Shown: piece by piece, positions 6,980 through 15,180 of the stretch
How positions within the stretch are numbered: the stretch's first letter is position 1
How the letters are laid out: the number at the start of each line of letters is the position of its first letter
Origin: Azospirillum sp. CAG:239
GTDB taxonomy: Bacteria > Pseudomonadota > Alphaproteobacteria > RF32 > CAG-239
Direction: 5' to 3'
Length of the DNA: 34,790 bases
NCBI GenBank assembly: GCA_000436375.1
Contig: FR885464.1
Coordinates: 1 to 34,790 of the forward strand
The notes under the pieces: model-generated
Told to the model about the DNA's origin: nothing
The model's database searches: none
What the model saw: the letters and a program-made list of their open reading frames with translations, nothing else
Made by a program: the position numbers and the translations under genes

Positions 6980-8019
6980 TCCGGATTTTGTTTCCGGCGG
7001 TTTCCGTATCCGGAACCGATTTTGCGCCCGATGGCTTCAATTCGGGCACCGATGCTGGTTTTGGAATGTAACAGCGTTTCGTTTAACCCGGCTTTGCCCG
7101 GATAAAGCTGATATAACTGCCGGTACTCGCCTTCGGTAACGTTTGGCATGATTACGTTGGCGCCGCATTGAAGAGCGATAATCCGTCCGTCCGGGTGCAG
7201 GGTTTCCATGGCAGTGGTCGCCGGGATATTGATGTCCGGCAGCAGCAGCCGCATGATGGCCATGGTTCGCAAAGACAACTGAAACGCGCGTCCGTCTTCG
7301 TCTTTAAGCGGCGTATCCGGATGCGGAATAAACGGGCCGATTCCCGCCATGTCGATATTAAGCTCCTTAAGAAACAGCAGATCGTCGGCTATCGATTCCA
7401 AAGTCTGTCCGGGCAATCCGACCATAATTCCCGAACCGACCTCATAGCCGAGTTTGCCGAGGTTGAGCAGACATTGTTTTCTTTCTTCCCAGCTCATGCC
7501 CGGATCCAAACGATGATAAAGGTCTTTGTCGGTAGTTTCAATGCGGATAAGATAACGGTCGGCGCCGGCTTCCCTGTATGCGGCATATTCCGCAAAGGTT
7601 TTTTCGCCGATGCTCAGCGTGACGGCAACGTCAAGTTTTTTGATTTCGGTCAATATCGGCTTGAGCCTTTCCGGCGTAAACCACAGATCCTCGCCCGACT
7701 GCATGACGATAGTCTTAAACCCGTATTCGCGAACGGCGCGGGTAGCCAGCGCGACAATCTCTTCCGGACTCATCCGGTAACGCTTCAGGTTGCGGTTGTC
7801 TCGACGCAGCCCGCAGTAGAGGCAGTTGTTTTTGCAGATGTTTGAAAATTCGATAAGTCCGCGCAGATGGACTTCGCCGCCGACGAATTCCTTGCGCACG
7901 GCGTCTGCGGCGGCAAACAGCTCTTTTTCATGCCGGTCTTCGCCGAGCAGTGCGATAATTTGATTTTTGTTTAATTGATGTTTTTTTGCGGCTTCTGCCA
8001 AAAAGTCGGTTTCAGACAT
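6976..8019 (-). CDS. hydE: [FeFe]-hydrogenase maturase, radical SAM protein HydE
   Basis: A 347-residue radical SAM enzyme. The [4Fe-4S] cluster motif CX3CX2C is C62, C66 and C69, inside GLIEFSNICKNNCLYCGLRR. This context and the following segment are those of HydE, which helps build the H-cluster of [FeFe]-hydrogenase, acting on the HydG-derived Fe-Cys-CO-CN complex. The length fits HydE. The segments MVGLPGQT and GIGPFIPHPDTPL, and the C-terminal MPNVTEGEYR, also match the family. Upstream in the same direction, 15 nt away, is a 43-residue membrane protein, probably co-transcribed. HydF, HydG and a hydrogenase are not in the window. Related HydE-like proteins and PylB/BioB are alternatives, but the motif context favours HydE. 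Confidence 0.9.
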   Translation of the reverse strand: MSETDFLAEAAKKHQLNKNQIIALLGEDRHEKELFAAADAVRKEFVGGEVHLRGLIEFSNICKNNCLYCGLRRDNRNLKRYRMSPEEIVALATRAVREYGFKTIVMQSGEDLWFTPERLKPILTEIKKLDVAVTLSIGEKTFAEYAAYREAGADRYLIRIETTDKDLYHRLDPGMSWEERKQCLLNLGKLGYEVGSGIMVGLPGQTLESIADDLLFLKELNIDMAGIGPFIPHPDTPLKDEDGRAFQLSLRTMAIMRLLLPDINIPATTAMETLHPDGRIIALQCGANVIMPNVTEGEYRQLYQLYPGKAGLNETLLHSKTSIGARIEAIGRKIGSGYGNRRKQNPD

Positions 8020-8034
8020 AATTCAGTCTCAGTT

Positions 8035-8166
8035 TCAGTTTTTTTGCGCTTCGGAAACAGTCGCGACCGTTTCGGATTGTTCCGCGCGATTCTTCTCATA
8101 AATAAACGCCCAGACGGCCGCGGCAAAAATCAGGACCAGAAGAATACTTGAAATATATTTTTTCAT
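8035..8166 (-). CDS. 43-residue single-helix membrane protein
   Basis: This short frame starts at an ATG with AAGGAGAAGG just upstream and ends 15 nt before hydE. The peptide has one membrane helix (about residues 5-23, ISSILLVLIFAAAVWAF) followed by a charged tail rich in Glu, Lys and Gln. No family is recognised. The strong ribosome-binding site and its position suggest a real gene, co-transcribed with hydE. Confidence 0.65.
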   Translation of the reverse strand: MKKYISSILLVLIFAAAVWAFIYEKNRAEQSETVATVSEAQKN

Positions 8167-8322
8167 TGCCTTCTCCTTATCACAGCACCCACAAGGCTAT
8201 CTAATCAGTTTGCCGTTTGTTTGTCAATGTTGAGAGTGCCGGTTTAAAAATTAATTTTGATGACTATCTTTGTCTTAAACGCTTGTTACAATTCTGTTTA
8301 TCATCATATAAAAATTATCATT

Positions 8323-8532
8323 ATGGCTTTAACCGTATTTTTGGCTTTTGCTGTGGGAGCGCTGTGTCTGGAAAGATTGTTCTATTATATTTCCAACCGT
8401 GCATATCTCTTGCAGAGCCGCAAATTGTGCGCCGACGTCTTTCATCGTCACTGTCAGTGGTATGTCATCGGCGTTATGCTCTCGGCTGTCTGGCTGGTTT
8501 TGAATTTGGCTTTGCCCGCCGGACATTTCTGA
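8323..8532 (+). CDS. Hypothetical 69-residue membrane protein
   Basis: The reading frame encodes two hydrophobic segments (about residues 2-17 and 48-63) separated by a basic, His- and Cys-containing loop. It ends just before a strong bidirectional terminator. This favours a plus-strand gene, because the only other gene using that terminator is the convergent flavodoxin. The start is uncertain: neither the ATG at 8323 nor an in-frame one at 8257 has a good ribosome-binding site. No family is recognised. Confidence 0.45.
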   Translation: MALTVFLAFAVGALCLERLFYYISNRAYLLQSRKLCADVFHRHCQWYVIGVMLSAVWLVLNLALPAGHF

Positions 8533-8549
8533 ACTGTCGGCGGTACATA

Positions 8550-8588
8550 AAAAAACGGCACTCCGCAGCAACCGGACTGCCGTTTTTT
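8550..8588. terminator. Bidirectional intrinsic terminator
   Basis: Outer arms AAAAAACGGCA and TGCCGTTTTTT, inner arms TCCG and CGGA, with a 7-nt loop. It serves the flavodoxin gene on the minus strand and the small membrane protein on the plus strand. Confidence 0.85.
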
Positions 8589-8602
8589 GTATTTTGCCGC
8601 AA

Positions 8603-9220
8603 TTACAGCTTATTCAGCCAGTCAGTAATTTTGTTGTCGACGGCATCGTCATATTTTTTTGACAGATTGTTGAATGACGCACCCGGCAAAATCTTTGCAT
8701 TTTTGGCCTTGGCCGCAAAATCGTCAAAATAGCTGCCGAAATTGCTGCCCTGCGTGGAAAAGGGAACAACTTTCCGGTCTTTGAAGTCATAAGTTTTCAA
8801 AAATTCCAGAACCGGCGTCGCGGCCGTATACCACCAAATCGGCGCACCGACAAAAATCATGTCATAAGCTGACGCGTCGGGCAGATTTTCCTCAATTTTC
8901 GGATAGTTGCCGGATTTCAGCTGCCTGCGGGCGTTAAGCGAAAACAAAATGCCCGGCTTCAGCGGTTCCTTGGGTTTGATTTCATAAACGTCAGCATCGG
9001 TCAGCAGGGCGATTCTGTCGGCAATATCCTTGGTATGTCCGCTCAACGAATAATAAATGACCAGCGTTTTGCCCAAAGTGTTGTGATAACCGATTTTCGG
9101 TCCGGCGAACTGCGCCATTTCTGCCTTGTTTCTGGCCGAAACCCGATAAAGATGGATTCCGCCGGCAATCAGTGCCAAAACCGCAATCGCCAGCAAAATA
9201 TAAAGAATGTATTTAAGCAT
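8603..9220 (-). CDS. Membrane-anchored flavodoxin-like protein
   Basis: A 205-residue protein with one N-terminal membrane helix (about residues 4-24), then a flavodoxin fold. The FMN phosphate-binding loop is YYSLSGHTKDIA, and a GAPIWWYTAATPVLEFL segment forms the second flavin-contacting loop. The third loop is FSTQGSNFG. This matches the flavodoxin_4-type proteins that replace ferredoxins or act as quinone-type reductases. With HydE nearby a low-potential redox role is attractive, but that is inference. The start at 9220 is chosen because GGGAGG lies 4 nt upstream. A longer frame to 9259 lacks such a site and would put charged residues before the anchor. Confidence 0.85.
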   Translation of the reverse strand: MLKYILYILLAIAVLALIAGGIHLYRVSARNKAEMAQFAGPKIGYHNTLGKTLVIYYSLSGHTKDIADRIALLTDADVYEIKPKEPLKPGILFSLNARRQLKSGNYPKIEENLPDASAYDMIFVGAPIWWYTAATPVLEFLKTYDFKDRKVVPFSTQGSNFGSYFDDFAAKAKNAKILPGASFNNLSKKYDDAVDNKITDWLNKL

Positions 9221-9311
9221 GGTTCCTCCCTTTCTGATTAACCGATAAAGGCGATTCAATCACAAAACTCCTAAAAAGGATTTAACAAAATATCTGAAGA
9301 TTTCAATATTA

Positions 9312-9360
9312 ACGAACAAAACCCGCCGGTCAGGCGGGTTTTGTGTGGCGTCCCCGAGAG
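9312..9360 (-). repeat. Second copy of tRNA-Arg(CCT) 3' end and terminator
   Basis: These 49 bp match 9485-9532 almost perfectly: a terminator hairpin (AACCCGCC/GGCGGGTT), TGG for the CCA end and 12 further bases of the tRNA acceptor and T arm. On the minus strand the order is intact tRNA, terminator, about 124 bp of spacer, then this truncated tRNA 3' end with its own terminator copy. No tRNA body is attached here. Confidence 0.9.
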
Positions 9361-9370
9361 AAATGCTAAG

Positions 9371-9401
9371 AAAGAACAACCGTTGCTCCGGTTGTTCTTT
9401 T
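9371..9401. terminator. Strong hairpin inside the tRNA-Arg(CCT) duplicated segment
   Basis: A perfect 12-bp stem, AAAGAACAACCG (9371-9382) with CGGTTGTTCTTT (9389-9400), and a 6-nt loop. It has the form of a bidirectional terminator although no gene inside the spacer needs one. Confidence 0.7.
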
Positions 9402-9489
9402 CTGTAAATTCTTGGAACATCTTGTTGAGAACGGCTGCGCACAGCCGGAACGAAACTAGATGCCCAAGTGATAGTCCTCTCCGGACGAA

Positions 9490-9516
9490 CAAAACCCGCC
9501 GGTCAGGCGGGTTTGT
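9490..9516 (-). terminator. Terminator of tRNA-Arg(CCT)
   Basis: Stem AAACCCGCC (9492-9500) with GGCGGGTTT (9506-9514), followed on the minus strand by TTTTGTT. It directly follows the tRNA CCA. Confidence 0.85.
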
Positions 9517-9517
9517 A

Positions 9518-9594
<77 letters not shown>

Positions 9595-9637
9595 ACGCCG
9601 CAATTCTTATAGCCGTTTTTGCCGGTTAATGCAACAG

Positions 9638-10744
9638 TTATTTTCCGGCCAGCTTATCAAGAAACTTCTTTTGTATCTCGGCAATTTTTTCAACGCTGTC
9701 GACAACGACGTATTCATTGGCGGCATGCATGCCTTCGCCGGTTCCCGAGTGCATGATGACAATCGAACCGCGCTCGGCGAAAGCTCGGGAATCCGTGGCG
9801 CCGCCGATTTGTTCAAACTCGATTTCCCGGCCGAGTATATGCTCGGCAAAACGTTTATAATCCTGAATGTAGGGATTGTTTTCATCCATGACGACCGGCA
9901 CGCTGGACGAAGCGATTTTATAGGTTACGCCGGTAACCATACAGTTGTCGAGGTTCTTTTTCAGATTGTCGACGCTGGAGGTCTCAATCAGGCGGAAGTC
10001 CAGCAGAGCCTCGGCGTAATTGGAAATGACGTTTGAAACCTGCCCGCCGCATATTTTGGCAATGTGTACCGTGTCAATCCAGGTATTTTCGGGCATTGGT
10101 TCATTTTTGGAAAAGTACGGGTAGATTTTGCGGATGTTGTTCAAAACCGTCAGCAGATTTTCGTTGGCGTCGATTCCTTCCCAGGGAGTTGAGCCGTGCG
10201 CTTCCTTACCGACCGATTCGATTTTGACAAAGACCGGATTTTTGCACTTGCTGACGATTTTCAAAATGTCGCCGCCGACGTCGTTGTCCAGTACGATTTT
10301 TGCCTTCATGTCCGGATGGGCTTCCATAAAGGCTTCCGTTCCTTTGCTGCCTTTTTCTTCGTCGGAGGAAAGGATAACGCCGAACTTGAGTTTCAGGTTG
10401 TTTTGCAGAACATGAAACATTGAGCTTAATGCGACTGCGGCGAAAGACTTCATGTCCAGCGTGCCGCGCCCGAACATTTTTCCGTCTTTGATATAAGGTT
10501 CAAACATTTTGTCTTCGGCCGGAACCACGTCCAGATGGCCGAGAATCAGCACGTCAAAGTCTTCGGTCTCGCTGTTGCTTAAAAACAGTACCGGAGCAAT
10601 GCCGGGTTTTTCAAAAATTCGGACCAACGCGCCGCTGCTGTCAAAAAGGTCGGCAATATAAGCAAAACACTTGCGAATTTCTTCAAGGTTCCCGGTTTCG
10701 GTGCGAAAACGGATAAGGTCCTGTGCGGTTCTGATGACATCCAT
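9638..10744 (-). CDS. M20-family metallopeptidase/deacylase (ArgE/DapE-like)
   Basis: A 368-residue di-zinc amidohydrolase of the M20 family, which removes acyl groups from amino acids or cleaves small peptides. Metal ligands are visible: GHLDVVP with H70 and D72, GRGTLDMK with bridging D97, SSDEEKG with the catalytic base and ligand glutamates near 129-130, DND near 153, and a late histidine in SGTGEGMHAANE. The dimerisation domain occupies roughly residues 170-290. ArgE (acetylornithine deacetylase) and DapE are the closest familiar members, but the sequence is too divergent to choose. The start has GGAG 7 nt upstream. It lies alone between tRNA-Arg(CCT) and the SH3 gene. Confidence 0.88.
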   Translation of the reverse strand: MDVIRTAQDLIRFRTETGNLEEIRKCFAYIADLFDSSGALVRIFEKPGIAPVLFLSNSETEDFDVLILGHLDVVPAEDKMFEPYIKDGKMFGRGTLDMKSFAAVALSSMFHVLQNNLKLKFGVILSSDEEKGSKGTEAFMEAHPDMKAKIVLDNDVGGDILKIVSKCKNPVFVKIESVGKEAHGSTPWEGIDANENLLTVLNNIRKIYPYFSKNEPMPENTWIDTVHIAKICGGQVSNVISNYAEALLDFRLIETSSVDNLKKNLDNCMVTGVTYKIASSSVPVVMDENNPYIQDYKRFAEHILGREIEFEQIGGATDSRAFAERGSIVIMHSGTGEGMHAANEYVVVDSVEKIAEIQKKFLDKLAGK

Positions 10745-10848
10745 CGGAATTCTCCTGTCTTAGCTGAATTATTTTTACGTTTTGTTTAATATATTTAGTT
10801 ATCATTACCTCAAATAAAATAAGAAAAGATTAATTAAAGGGAAAGAAA

Positions 10849-11355
10849 ATGAAAGCGGTTTTTGCTGTTTTATTGGGACTGATGATATCTGCGGCGCCTG
10901 CGTTTGCGCAGGAAACGGCGGATGAAAGCGAGAGCGGTCTGTCCGTTCCCCGCATGGTGTCGCTGCGATCCAACCTGATTAACGCCCGTTCGGGCCCCGG
11001 CGCGCGTTATCCGATAGAGTGGGTTTATATGCAGAAAGGCGCGCCGGTGGAAATTATCGCCGAGTTTGAGCTTTGGCGCAAAATCAAAGACTGGCAGGGT
11101 TCGGAATCCTGGGTGCACAAATCCATGCTTTCCGGCCGTCGTACGGTTAAAGTGACAACGCCCGGCGAAAACAACATTTACGACAAACCCGATTATCAGG
11201 CCGGCGTTATCGCCCGGGTTGAAGACGAAGTTGTCGGTGATGTAAAGAAATGTTCTGCCGAGGGCGGCTTCTGCCTGATTAAGTTTGCATCAATTGAAGG
11301 CTGGATTCCCAAAAGCAGTCTCTTCGGAATTTATAAGAACGAAAACATCGACTGA
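10849..11355 (+). CDS. Secreted SH3-like domain protein
   Basis: A 168-residue protein with a cleavable signal peptide (core VFAVLLGLMISAA, cleavage after APAFA at about residue 21). It has an SH3_4-type (COG3807-like) pair of SH3-like domains: the first has NARSGPGARYPIEWVYMQKGAPVEII and WVHKSMLSGRR, the second ends GWIPKSSLFGIY. Such proteins are common in Alphaproteobacteria, are periplasmic, and are thought to bind cell-wall or other envelope components; their precise role is not established. The start has a purine-rich AAAGGGAAAG upstream. The gene ends before a strong terminator. Confidence 0.85.
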   Translation: MKAVFAVLLGLMISAAPAFAQETADESESGLSVPRMVSLRSNLINARSGPGARYPIEWVYMQKGAPVEIIAEFELWRKIKDWQGSESWVHKSMLSGRRTVKVTTPGENNIYDKPDYQAGVIARVEDEVVGDVKKCSAEGGFCLIKFASIEGWIPKSSLFGIYKNENID

Positions 11356-11374
11356 TTTATATCTGCCGTCAAAG

Positions 11375-11403
11375 TCCCCGGTTATGTCCGGGGATTTTTT
11401 TTT
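11375..11403 (+). terminator. Intrinsic terminator of the SH3 gene
   Basis: Stem TCCCCGG (11375-11381) with CCGGGGA (11388-11394), followed by nine T. Confidence 0.9.
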
Positions 11404-11494
11404 CGTTCCGGCAAGGCTTGACAAAATTTCCGAAAAACAATAAGCTGTTCTCAGAAAACTTTATTAAACTATATATATTTTAAAACTTATTTTT

Positions 11495-12169
11495 ATGAAG
11501 AATTTAAGAAAATCCGAAATTGTGGATTATATTCAGGAAAGATATAATCCCGAGACAATGCCGGAAATTTATTTCAAGGAATTGTCTGTTCTGAAAGATT
11601 TCAGTTTACGCGGCCTTAAACTTTCTGCCGGCGAACGCCGCAAATTCGGCTGCTACGTTTGTCCGAAGGACAAGGCCAAGCTGGTTGTGTTCATTCCCGG
11701 AAAGAGCACCCACTATCCGGTGCCTGCCGAAGTGTTTTTCAAATTTTCCGATCCTTATGAAATCGGCGACGTCCTGCGCAGCAAAAAACGCTCGCGAAAT
11801 GCTGTGATTTTTACCGTCGGAAAATACGATTACCGCTATGTGCCGGGAATATGCGCTTTTGTCCGCGTCGATTTTTTCAATAAGGACTTTGTTTTGAACA
11901 AGGCCGTAAAAAAATATCGTATCGGGCGTGAAAATCTGGTTTGTGTGGCACGCATTTTCGGCAGCGGCGACAACTACAGCGTCTTTTGGGATATTCGTCG
12001 CAAAGGGCGCAATCAGGTTTCGCATTTTTTCAAAATCTTTACCGGGCAGTTTCAGGAACATACCTATCCGCTGCCGGATACCCAGATTACCATCGGAGCC
12101 AATTCCAAAACCGTCGTCTGGAAAGGGATAATGTTCAAAATGACCAAAGGCAGGCTTACCGTCAGCTGA
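11495..12169 (+). CDS. Unrecognised 224-residue basic cytoplasmic protein
   Basis: The protein has no signal peptide or membrane helix. It is rich in Lys, Arg, Phe and Tyr and seems to be mostly beta strand after a short helical N-terminus. Several conspicuous segments (CYVCPKDKAKLVVFIPG, VSHFFKIFTGQF, TVVWKGIMFKM) do not match a family I know. The start ATG lacks a clear Shine-Dalgarno and follows an AT-rich stretch. A strong terminator follows 20 nt after the stop, which supports it as an independent gene. Confidence 0.65.
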   Translation: MKNLRKSEIVDYIQERYNPETMPEIYFKELSVLKDFSLRGLKLSAGERRKFGCYVCPKDKAKLVVFIPGKSTHYPVPAEVFFKFSDPYEIGDVLRSKKRSRNAVIFTVGKYDYRYVPGICAFVRVDFFNKDFVLNKAVKKYRIGRENLVCVARIFGSGDNYSVFWDIRRKGRNQVSHFFKIFTGQFQEHTYPLPDTQITIGANSKTVVWKGIMFKMTKGRLTVS

Positions 12170-12188
12170 CGTGGCCTTACGTAAAAGA

Positions 12189-12218
12189 AAAGGGTTCTGA
12201 AAATCAGAACCCTTTTTT
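12189..12218. terminator. Bidirectional terminator
   Basis: A perfect 12-bp stem, AAAGGGTTCTGA with TCAGAACCCTTT, a 3-nt loop, A-rich on the left and seven T on the right. It serves the unknown gene on the plus strand and the flavoprotein gene on the minus strand. Confidence 0.9.
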
Positions 12219-12220
12219 TG

Positions 12221-13609
12221 TTATTCGCCGTTTTTGATTTTTTCAATCAGTTCCTTTACCGTCGGAATTCCGTTGCGATACAGCGGATCGGTTGCAAACC
12301 TGTAAACCTGATGCCCGGCAAACAGCAGATTGTCCTTGATGCTGCCGTTGTGTCCGACTTCGTACAAGGTTTTGTGAATGCAATACGAACGCGGATCCGG
12401 AAGCTTCCCGGTCGTGCCGTTGGCACGCGACCAGGTTGAAAACTGACACTGCGACAGACAGCCGACGCATTCGGCGCGATCCTGCTTCATCTGTTTCCAT
12501 TCGGCCGGCGTCAAAAAGACCACCGTGCTGTCAGGCGTTTCCTGAATTTCGGTATGGCCGGCGGAAAGCTGCTGCTCTGCTTTGGAGGCGTCTTCCGGTC
12601 TGATGTAGACGGTCTTGTTCTCCCGAATGCTCAAAGGATGGGAAAACTCGGATGTCTGCTCTTTGGAAAAAGCAATCTCACCCTGTTTGCGCAGAATCAG
12701 CTTTTCAAGGAACGTATTCTTGATGGCTGAGGAGAAAAAGCCGGTTGGGCTGAATTTCTGTAAAATGACGTCACCTTTTTTTACCTGAAGCATGACTTTT
12801 TTCCACGCTTCCGAAATCGGGCTTTCTTTGGTAATCATCGGGCGTGTGCCGAACTGGAACGCGATTTTGCCGATGTCGGGATTGTCGATGTAATCCTGCC
12901 AGTCTTTCAGCGACCAGATGCCGCCGGCCAGAATAATCGGGATATTGTCAAGACCGAGCGTGCGCAGCAGACGTCGCAGTTCGACCAGACGCTCATAGGG
13001 CGCCTGCGGCTTGGCCGGGTCTTCGGCATTGGAAAGGCCGTTGTGTCCGCCGGCCAGCCACGGGTCTTCATAGACGACGCCGCCCAAAAATTCTCTGAAG
13101 TTCGAATAAGCGCGCTTCCACAAAACCTGAAAAGCGCGTGCGGACGAAACAATCGGGTAATAATAGACGCCGAAACGCGAAGCCAGCTCGCCCAGATGGT
13201 AAGGCAGGCCGGCACCGCAGGTAACGCCGTGAATCAGGCCTTTGGCCTTTTCCAGGACGCCGCTCAGAATTCTTTCGGAATCAGCCATTTCCCACAGCAT
13301 GTTCATGTGAATGCGGCCGTTTCCGTTGGAAACCTCATGAGCGACCTGTGCCTGGGCGATACCGCCCTTGATGGCGTATTCAATCATTTCTTCATGGCGT
13401 TCTGCCCGGTTCTTTTTCGAAAAAGTCTCAATAATGACATTGCCTTTGCTGTCATAAAAATCCGGACTGACACCGGAGAAAGTCCCCACGCAGTTTTCTC
13501 TGGCCCAAGAGCCGGAGCTGCGTCCGTCACTGCCGTTAATCCCTTTTCCACCCTCGATTAAAGGCAGTACTTCCTTACCTGAAATCATGATTGGATTTAA
13601 TTGTTTCAA
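12221..13609 (-). CDS. Nitronate monooxygenase/enoyl reductase-like flavoprotein
   Basis: A 462-residue TIM-barrel FMN enzyme of the 2-nitropropane dioxygenase type (COG2070-like). Typical elements are GAGLPYHLGELA, the PIVSSARAF strand-helix, an AGGHNG-like motif near residue 190, the phosphate-binding IILAGGIW near 230 and FQFGTRP near 260. The C-terminal third carries a cysteine cluster, CX2CX3C near residues 393-400 plus another C about 22 residues later, which suggests an iron or zinc site beyond the simple family members. The start codon appears to be TTG with AAGGA 7 nt upstream; the next ATG (MISGK) lacks one. It follows the kinase gene by about 107 nt on the same strand and could be part of that unit. 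Confidence 0.82.
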   Translation of the reverse strand: MKQLNPIMISGKEVLPLIEGGKGINGSDGRSSGSWARENCVGTFSGVSPDFYDSKGNVIIETFSKKNRAERHEEMIEYAIKGGIAQAQVAHEVSNGNGRIHMNMLWEMADSERILSGVLEKAKGLIHGVTCGAGLPYHLGELASRFGVYYYPIVSSARAFQVLWKRAYSNFREFLGGVVYEDPWLAGGHNGLSNAEDPAKPQAPYERLVELRRLLRTLGLDNIPIILAGGIWSLKDWQDYIDNPDIGKIAFQFGTRPMITKESPISEAWKKVMLQVKKGDVILQKFSPTGFFSSAIKNTFLEKLILRKQGEIAFSKEQTSEFSHPLSIRENKTVYIRPEDASKAEQQLSAGHTEIQETPDSTVVFLTPAEWKQMKQDRAECVGCLSQCQFSTWSRANGTTGKLPDPRSYCIHKTLYEVGHNGSIKDNLLFAGHQVYRFATDPLYRNGIPTVKELIEKIKNGE

Positions 13610-13716
13610 TGTCTTATTCCTTATAAAATTTTTTAATCAGGCTTTATATAGCATATTTTTTTTGATTTTTACAGCAAAAAAAACAAAATGTTACAGTTTT
13701 GTTACACTTGCTGCGT

Positions 13717-15180
13717 TCAGCGGGACAGCTCCAGAAGCCCCTGCGGAATATGGTCGATGGTAACCAGCGCGATAATCATGCAGATGAGCGCGTAAACCTG
13801 CAGCATTTGAGTCAGTGCTTTGTTCTGAAAAAGGGGCATTCTGTCGCGGTATTTGTGCAGCGCTTTGTTGATGCCGAGCATGACGAAGGTTGTCAAAATG
13901 GCCTGTATGCCCAGACCTGCTTCCCGGACCGTTTCCTCAATTCCCGAAAGGATTTTGAACAGAAACGTGAAAAACAGCATATAAACGGTAATAACGGCAT
14001 AGGAAATATGCTGTATGCGGATGTCTTCAATCTTTTTTTCTTCTTTGTTGCGGCGCAGATTTTCCACCGACAGTGAGGAAATTTCCATGCCGCGCACCAT
14101 CTGCGGGGTTTCCCGCTGTTTTTTGACGTCGAGCAGTGTTTCCTTAAAGCGTTCTTCGGCCACGCACAGTCCGCAGCCCTTGGCCGTAAAATAGGCGTGG
14201 TTGGTGTCCTTCCGGCAGGTTTTGAGATTGTGCATCAGATAATGCAAATGTTCCTGCCATTCTCTGGCCGACGGCCGAATTCCCCCTTTGACAAAGGCGC
14301 GTTCGAAAAGTTCCAGCGTTTTCTTGTCAAAATACTCGTGAATAGAATAGGGATGCGGCGCCTGATAGGTGTCGGGCCACAGGCCGTAGGCATAATGATA
14401 TTGCTCGATGCGGTTCTGAATCGTCAGCATCTCTCCTTCTGTCTTTCGCGGTACGCCCGAGAACGGATGAATGCCGTTGTTCAGCAGTTTGAAAACCATG
14501 ACCGCCAGCGCGAATTTGTCCTGTTCTTCGCCCATTTCTTCGCAGGAAAGGTCCATTCCTTCGGGATAGATGTATTCTTCGCTGACAAATTCTGCCGGAT
14601 AGCGTCCCAGTTCCCCTTTGATGGAAAAACCGTCGCAGTCGACCATTGCCACCATCATGGTATCTTTGTAAACCGAAACGTTGGACGGTTTGAGGTCGAC
14701 GATGTAGTGTCCGCAGGTATGCAGCGCCGCCACCATTGACGCGATGTTGTAGGCGGCGAAAACCCTGTAGGCGTATTTTTCGGAAAGGTGCAGCTTCTTT
14801 CGGATGGCCTTTTGCATCAGGTGGTCGAGCGAAACCGCTTCGCTCATGTTAATCAGCGGCATCAGATAACCGACGCAGAAACCGTTTTCGTCTTCAAGAA
14901 TGGCGTCGGGCCATGCAATCTGCACATATTCGGTTCCGTCTTTGACCGCCGGCGGAAAGTTCGGGCGGTTCAACAGCATGGCTTCGAGTTTTTTGCGATT
15001 GGTCGAACTTTTGCTCTTTTTATGGAAAATTTTTGCCACGCTGTTCGGATTAGCCAGATTCATGTAGATTTTTCCGGCGGCGCCGCCTTTGTTAATAAGC
15101 TCGCCGAGCCGAACTTTTTCGAAATGCCCGTCAGCATAAATGGCGTTGTAAATAACTGGCTGTTCTTCTTGCTTTTCCAT
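13717..15180 (-). CDS. Protein kinase of the TerY-P triad, with C-terminal membrane helices
   Basis: A 487-residue protein with an N-terminal eukaryotic-type kinase domain. The Gly-rich loop is GGAAGKIY near residues 32-39, the ATP-binding lysine is probably K50 in VAKIF, the catalytic loop is VDLKPSN at 161-167 (the usual HR before D is absent), and DCDGF at 181-185 replaces DFG. After the kinase comes a Cys/His segment (CRKDTNHAYF, then CGLC) near 335-355, then three predicted membrane helices. The ATG overlaps the stop of the phosphatase gene (TAATG). The kinase, PP2C and vWA order matches the known TerY phosphorylation triad. Substrates are unknown. Confidence 0.85.
   Translation of the reverse strand: MEKQEEQPVIYNAIYADGHFEKVRLGELINKGGAAGKIYMNLANPNSVAKIFHKKSKSSTNRKKLEAMLLNRPNFPPAVKDGTEYVQIAWPDAILEDENGFCVGYLMPLINMSEAVSLDHLMQKAIRKKLHLSEKYAYRVFAAYNIASMVAALHTCGHYIVDLKPSNVSVYKDTMMVAMVDCDGFSIKGELGRYPAEFVSEEYIYPEGMDLSCEEMGEEQDKFALAVMVFKLLNNGIHPFSGVPRKTEGEMLTIQNRIEQYHYAYGLWPDTYQAPHPYSIHEYFDKKTLELFERAFVKGGIRPSAREWQEHLHYLMHNLKTCRKDTNHAYFTAKGCGLCVAEERFKETLLDVKKQRETPQMVRGMEISSLSVENLRRNKEEKKIEDIRIQHISYAVITVYMLFFTFLFKILSGIEETVREAGLGIQAILTTFVMLGINKALHKYRDRMPLFQNKALTQMLQVYALICMIIALVTIDHIPQGLLELSR

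Noticed and set aside
7168..7845. 225-codon plus-strand ORF
   Set aside because: It is antisense to hydE, whose motifs are clear.
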